DNA from: Maritimibacter alkaliphilus | GTDB lineage: Bacteria; Pseudomonadota; Alphaproteobacteria; Rhodobacterales; Rhodobacteraceae | Length of the DNA stretch: 64,000 bases | Assembly (NCBI RefSeq): GCF_019801605.1 | Contig: NZ_JAHVIT010000004.1 | Coordinates: forward strand, 124,001 to 188,000 | Direction: 5' to 3' | Part shown: positions 61,150 through 64,000 of the stretch, piece by piece | Numbering within the stretch: position 1 is the stretch's first letter | Layout of the letters: each line of letters starts with the position of its first letter | Program-made: the position numbers and the translations under genes | The notes under the pieces: generated by a model | What the model saw: only the letters and a program-made list of their open reading frames with translations | The model's database searches: none | Told to the model about the DNA's origin: nothing

Positions 61150-62465
61150 CTTCCACTGCCGCACCGGCGGAGCTTTCCGCCATGACGCCCCCGAAGGCCA
61201 CTGCAGCAGCCATCGTGCCGGACATCGCCCTTGCCGGGCGGCTGTTCGATGAGCTGCGCGCCCGCACCGGCGGGCCGAACGGCATCAACCGGGTGTCCTA
61301 CGGTCTGGGAGAGCAGATCGCCCATGACATGGTGCGGCGCGAGGCGCTGAAGCTGGGCATGCGGGCCGAGATGGACGCGGCGTGCAACCTCTACCTGACC
61401 ATGAAGGGGGAAGGCGACGGTCCCGCGATCATGATCGGGTCGCACCTCGACTCGGTGCCCTCGGGTGGCAACTTTGACGGAGCGGCAGGCGTTCTGGCCG
61501 GTCTCGCAGTGGCGGCGGGGTTCCATGCGGCAGGGCGGAAGCCCCCGGTGGACCTTGTCATCATGGCGGTGCGGGCCGAGGAAAGCACGTGGTTCGGCGC
61601 TTCCTACATCGGCAGCCGCGCGGCCTTCGGCAAGTTGACAGGCAAGGAGCTGGACGAGGTGCGCCGCGCCGGGGACGGCATCGCACTCGGCGTCGCGATC
61701 GACGCGGCGGGGGGCGACAGCCAGACCCTCAAGGCCGGCACGCCTCATTTGGACCCCAGACGTATCGGTCTCTTCCTTGAGCCGCATATCGAACAGGGGC
61801 CCGTGCTTGTGGCCGAAGACCTGCCCATCGGCATCGTGACCGGCATTCGCGGCAGCTTCCGCCATCGCCATGCCTCCTGCCGGGGGGAATATGCCCATTC
61901 CGGCGCCACACCGAAGCGCGTGCGGCAGGATGCGGTGCTGGCCACCAGCCAGCTGATCGTCGCCATGGACGAGGCCTGGCAGCGGCTGGAGGCCGAGGGC
62001 CGCGACCTGGCCGTCACCTTCGGGCAGAACGCCACCGTCGCGGGCGAGGCCGCCTTCTCCAAGGTCGCCGGACGCACCGATTTCGCCCTCGACACCCGCA
62101 GCGCCGAACCCGAGACGCTGGACCTCATGCGCGGTGAGTTGAAGCGCATCGTGCAGGGCATCGAACAGCGGCAGGGCGTGCGCTTCGACCTGGGGGCCGA
62201 AACCGGCAGCACGCCCGCCCGGATGGACGCGGAAGTCATCGCCCGGCTGGAGGCGAGCGCCGCGGCCAAGGGCATTCCCGCCCGGGTCATGGCCTGCGGC
62301 GCGGGTCACGACGCCGCGGTCTTTGCTGCGCAGGGGGTGCCGACGGCGATGGTCTTCATCCGCAACCGCAATGGCTCGCACAATCCGCACGAGGCGATGG
62401 AGATCTCCGACTTCGCCGCGGCGGTGCAGGTGATCGCCGGACTCTGCGAAAGCTGGGCGGCCTGA
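61146..62465 (+). CDS. M20-family amidase of the N-carbamoylase/allantoate amidohydrolase group
   Basis: A 439-residue enzyme with an apparently complete two-metal site: 'GSHLDSVPSGGNFDGAAGVLAGL' (His and bridging Asp), 'VRAEESTWFGASYIGSRA' (Glu pair), 'LEPHIEQGP' (His) and 'GSHNPHEAMEISDF' (last His). 'GAGHDAAVFA' is also typical. Such enzymes cleave N-carbamoyl amino acids, ureido acids or related amides. It overlaps the GntR stop by 4 bases. Its intact site contrasts with the altered M20 protein at 52843. Confidence 0.9.
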   Translation: MTSTAAPAELSAMTPPKATAAAIVPDIALAGRLFDELRARTGGPNGINRVSYGLGEQIAHDMVRREALKLGMRAEMDAACNLYLTMKGEGDGPAIMIGSHLDSVPSGGNFDGAAGVLAGLAVAAGFHAAGRKPPVDLVIMAVRAEESTWFGASYIGSRAAFGKLTGKELDEVRRAGDGIALGVAIDAAGGDSQTLKAGTPHLDPRRIGLFLEPHIEQGPVLVAEDLPIGIVTGIRGSFRHRHASCRGEYAHSGATPKRVRQDAVLATSQLIVAMDEAWQRLEAEGRDLAVTFGQNATVAGEAAFSKVAGRTDFALDTRSAEPETLDLMRGELKRIVQGIEQRQGVRFDLGAETGSTPARMDAEVIARLEASAAAKGIPARVMACGAGHDAAVFAAQGVPTAMVFIRNRNGSHNPHEAMEISDFAAAVQVIAGLCESWAA

Positions 62466-62565
62466 CGGCGCGCGCCCGTCCCTGATCGAAAATCAAGCAA
62501 CGCCGCCCTTGCCCCACCGGGGCAGGGGCCCCGCAACAGGTTTCGGTTGCCGGTCGGAATTCCCT

Positions 62566-62576
62566 TGGTATACCGA
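62566..62576. promoter_or_regulatory. Candidate FCD-GntR operator, copy 2
   Basis: TGGTATACCGA with the dyad GGTATACC (62567-62574), 30 bases upstream of the glutamine-amidotransferase start. It is identical to the 11-bp element at 60382-60392 read in the opposite direction, which links this promoter to the GntR gene. Confidence 0.55.
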
Positions 62577-62605
62577 ATTTGACTTCTGAACCGAGAGGAC
62601 CCGAC

Positions 62606-63310
62606 ATGGCCAAGAAACGCCTGCTTTACCTGGGCAATGGACGCTCGCTGCAATCCGTGGCGAAGCTCGACGACCGCTTCGAGAGCTGGGGCCTCGCCGT
62701 GGATCGCTACTGGGCCTACAACGGCGAGTTTCCCGCCTCGCTCGACGGCTACGACGGCATCTTCCTCTCCGGCAGCCCGCACGGCGCCTACGAGGAGATC
62801 GACTGGATCGACCGGGAACACGACCTGATCCGCGATGCCGCCGATAAGGACATCCCGCAGCTCGGCATCTGCTTCGGCAGCCAGATCCTCGCCTCCGCCC
62901 TCTGCGGCAAGGACCAGGTGTTCCGCCGCGACTTCTGCGAGGTCGGCTACAAGGACCTCGCCGTGCATCCGGCGGCCAAGGACGATCCGCTCGCCGCCGA
63001 CTGGCGCGAGACCGTGAACATGTTCGTCTGGCACAATGACGAGGTCCGGCACGGTCACGAGGACATGGTGATCCTCGCCAGTTCCGATCTCTGCCCGAAC
63101 CAGGTCTGGCGCCACCGCACCGCCTCCGCGTGGGGCATCCAGGGCCACCCCGAAGTCACCCAGGCGCAGGCGCCCGAGTGGTTCGAGGGCAACCGCGCCC
63201 GCATGGTGCAGGACGGCGGCGACGTCGACGATTTCATCGCCTCCGCCCATGACGCGGCCGAGGCCAAGACAATGATCACGCGGTTCGTCGAACTCGTGCA
63301 ACGGGGCTGA
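62606..63310 (+). CDS. Class I glutamine amidotransferase-like protein
   Basis: A 234-residue protein of the triad glutaminase fold. The nucleophile cysteine lies in 'LGICFGSQILA' and the His-Glu part of the triad in 'WGIQGHPEVTQ', so a hydrolytic triad is present. The oxyanion part is 'FLSGSPHGAYEE'. Members of this group often act as gamma-glutamyl hydrolases of small amines, such as PuuD-like enzymes, without a synthetase partner. The ATG at 62606 follows GAGAGGAC. It ends three bases before the third M24 gene, so the two are co-transcribed. Confidence 0.87.
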   Translation: MAKKRLLYLGNGRSLQSVAKLDDRFESWGLAVDRYWAYNGEFPASLDGYDGIFLSGSPHGAYEEIDWIDREHDLIRDAADKDIPQLGICFGSQILASALCGKDQVFRRDFCEVGYKDLAVHPAAKDDPLAADWRETVNMFVWHNDEVRHGHEDMVILASSDLCPNQVWRHRTASAWGIQGHPEVTQAQAPEWFEGNRARMVQDGGDVDDFIASAHDAAEAKTMITRFVELVQRG

Positions 63311-63313
63311 GAC

Positions 63314-64000
63314 ATGGTCGAGACGAATTACTGGTTCGAACCCGCTGAATACCACGCGCGCCTTGCCCGCGTGCAGGCCGCGCTGAAGGAGAAGGGGCAG
63401 GATGCGCTCCTCGCCTTCCTGCCCGAGACGGTGACATGGCTGACCGGCTATTTCACCCGCGCCTACGGCACCTTCCAGTTCGCCATCATCCCGGCCGAGG
63501 GGCAGCCCACGCTCTTTGCCCGCGATGTCGAGGAATACTACCTCGACAGCACCTGCGTCTTCCCCGACCGCGTGCTCTGGACCGACAGCGATGATCGCAC
63601 CGCCGTCGCGGTCGAGGCGATCCGCAGCCGGATCGGCGCCACCGCCCGGATCGGGGTCGAGATGGACGCCTGGGTGCTGAACGCCAGCCGCTGGGAGGCG
63701 ATCCGCGCGGCAATGCCCTCCGCCGAGTTCGTGAACGAATCCCCCCTCGTGCCGATGATGAAGCTGATCAAGTCCGAGGCCGAGATCGCCTATCAGCGCC
63801 GCGCCGCCCGCGCCGCGGAGGCCGGGATGCAGGCCGGTATCGACACCGCCGGCAGCGGTGTGACCGAACGCGAGATGGCCGCCGCGATCTGTGCCGCCAT
63901 GATCCGCGCGGGCTCCGACCTGCCCGGTCCGGGCGTGCTCTCCTCCGGCGAGCGCGCCTATCACCTGCATGGCGGCTATTCCGACCGGGTGATGGAGCGC
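63314..64000 (+). CDS. M24 (creatinase/prolidase-fold) protein 3, truncated by window end
   Basis: The first 229 codons are present and open to the end of the window. The N-terminal creatinase-type domain is clear ('QDALLAFLPETVTWLTGYFTRAYGTFQFAIIP'), followed by the start of the catalytic domain ('LIKSEAEIAYQRRAARAAEAGMQAGI', 'GVLSSGERAYHLHGGYSD'). The metal-ligand region lies beyond the window, so it cannot be judged whether this copy is metal-dependent. It is more distant from the other two M24 proteins than they are from each other, and recalls Xaa-Pro peptidase or ectoine-hydrolase-like members. Confidence 0.85.
   Translation, partial: MVETNYWFEPAEYHARLARVQAALKEKGQDALLAFLPETVTWLTGYFTRAYGTFQFAIIPAEGQPTLFARDVEEYYLDSTCVFPDRVLWTDSDDRTAVAVEAIRSRIGATARIGVEMDAWVLNASRWEAIRAAMPSAEFVNESPLVPMMKLIKSEAEIAYQRRAARAAEAGMQAGIDTAGSGVTEREMAAAICAAMIRAGSDLPGPGVLSSGERAYHLHGGYSDRVMER

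Overview
The window is GC-rich (about two thirds G+C by eye) and reads as part of a large extrachromosomal replicon, a megaplasmid or chromid, of an alphaproteobacterium, most likely a Rhodobacteraceae/Roseobacter-type organism. The main support is the left end: the 3' part of repB, a counter-transcribed RNA with its own promoter and terminator, a complete repC, and three parS-like palindromes just after repC. This is the repABC layout. repA and most of repB lie outside the window. The species cannot be named from the sequence alone.

The rest is almost entirely transport and catabolism, arranged as regulator-linked operons. 2.0-5.5 kb: a tricarballylate-type oxidation pair (tcuB, tcuA) divergent from a LysR regulator. 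5.5-10.7 kb: an SsuABC-like ABC importer with two permeases and a FadR-type regulator, divergent from a fumarylpyruvate-hydrolase-like enzyme. 10.7-16.4 kb: a LysR gene divergent from a tripartite tricarboxylate transporter (tctCBA), followed by a cytosolic gamma-glutamyltransferase-like enzyme. 16.6-25.2 kb: a GST and a LysR gene, then an operon with a HAD phosphatase, a peptide-type ABC importer and a metallophosphoesterase, which suggests uptake and dephosphorylation of an organophosphate.

25.4-41.0 kb is an acyl-CoA catabolic island flanked by two similar IclR regulators. One arm (minus strand) encodes a TAXI-TRAP importer, two adjacent acyl-CoA dehydrogenases and an enoyl-CoA hydratase. 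A second hydratase has its own promoter region. The other arm (plus strand) encodes 3-hydroxyacyl-CoA dehydrogenase, ADP-forming acyl-CoA ligase, a DUF35 protein with a thiolase-like partner, a class III CoA transferase and the second IclR. Two copies of a three-half-site element (TGAAA-N5-TTTCA-N5-TGAAA) mark the promoter regions and probably bind one of the IclR proteins. The thiolase-like protein lacks the usual nucleophilic cysteine region and its DUF35 partner lacks zinc cysteines, so a retro-aldolase step, as in steroid side-chain degradation, is plausible.

41.2-51.6 kb is mixed: a Tat-exported intradiol-dioxygenase-fold protein with a membrane cytochrome-b-like partner; a 1032-residue ABC-exporter-like protein whose nucleotide-binding domain has lost its catalytic motifs, carries a long insertion and ends in a cyclic-nucleotide-binding domain (the most unusual gene here); a DUF389 membrane protein; the two enzymes of the carboxyspermidine/carboxynorspermidine route to polyamines; and two uncharacterised genes.

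51.6-64.0 kb is an amidohydrolase/peptidase island: a dipeptide-type ABC importer flanked by two M24 (creatinase-fold) proteins and an M20 protein, all with altered metal ligands, then an FCD-type GntR regulator, an intact N-carbamoylase-family M20 hydrolase, a class I glutamine amidotransferase and a third M24 protein cut by the window end. Two copies of TGGTATACCGA suggest one regulator controls both arms. I saw no tRNA, rRNA, CRISPR array, insertion sequence or prophage gene.
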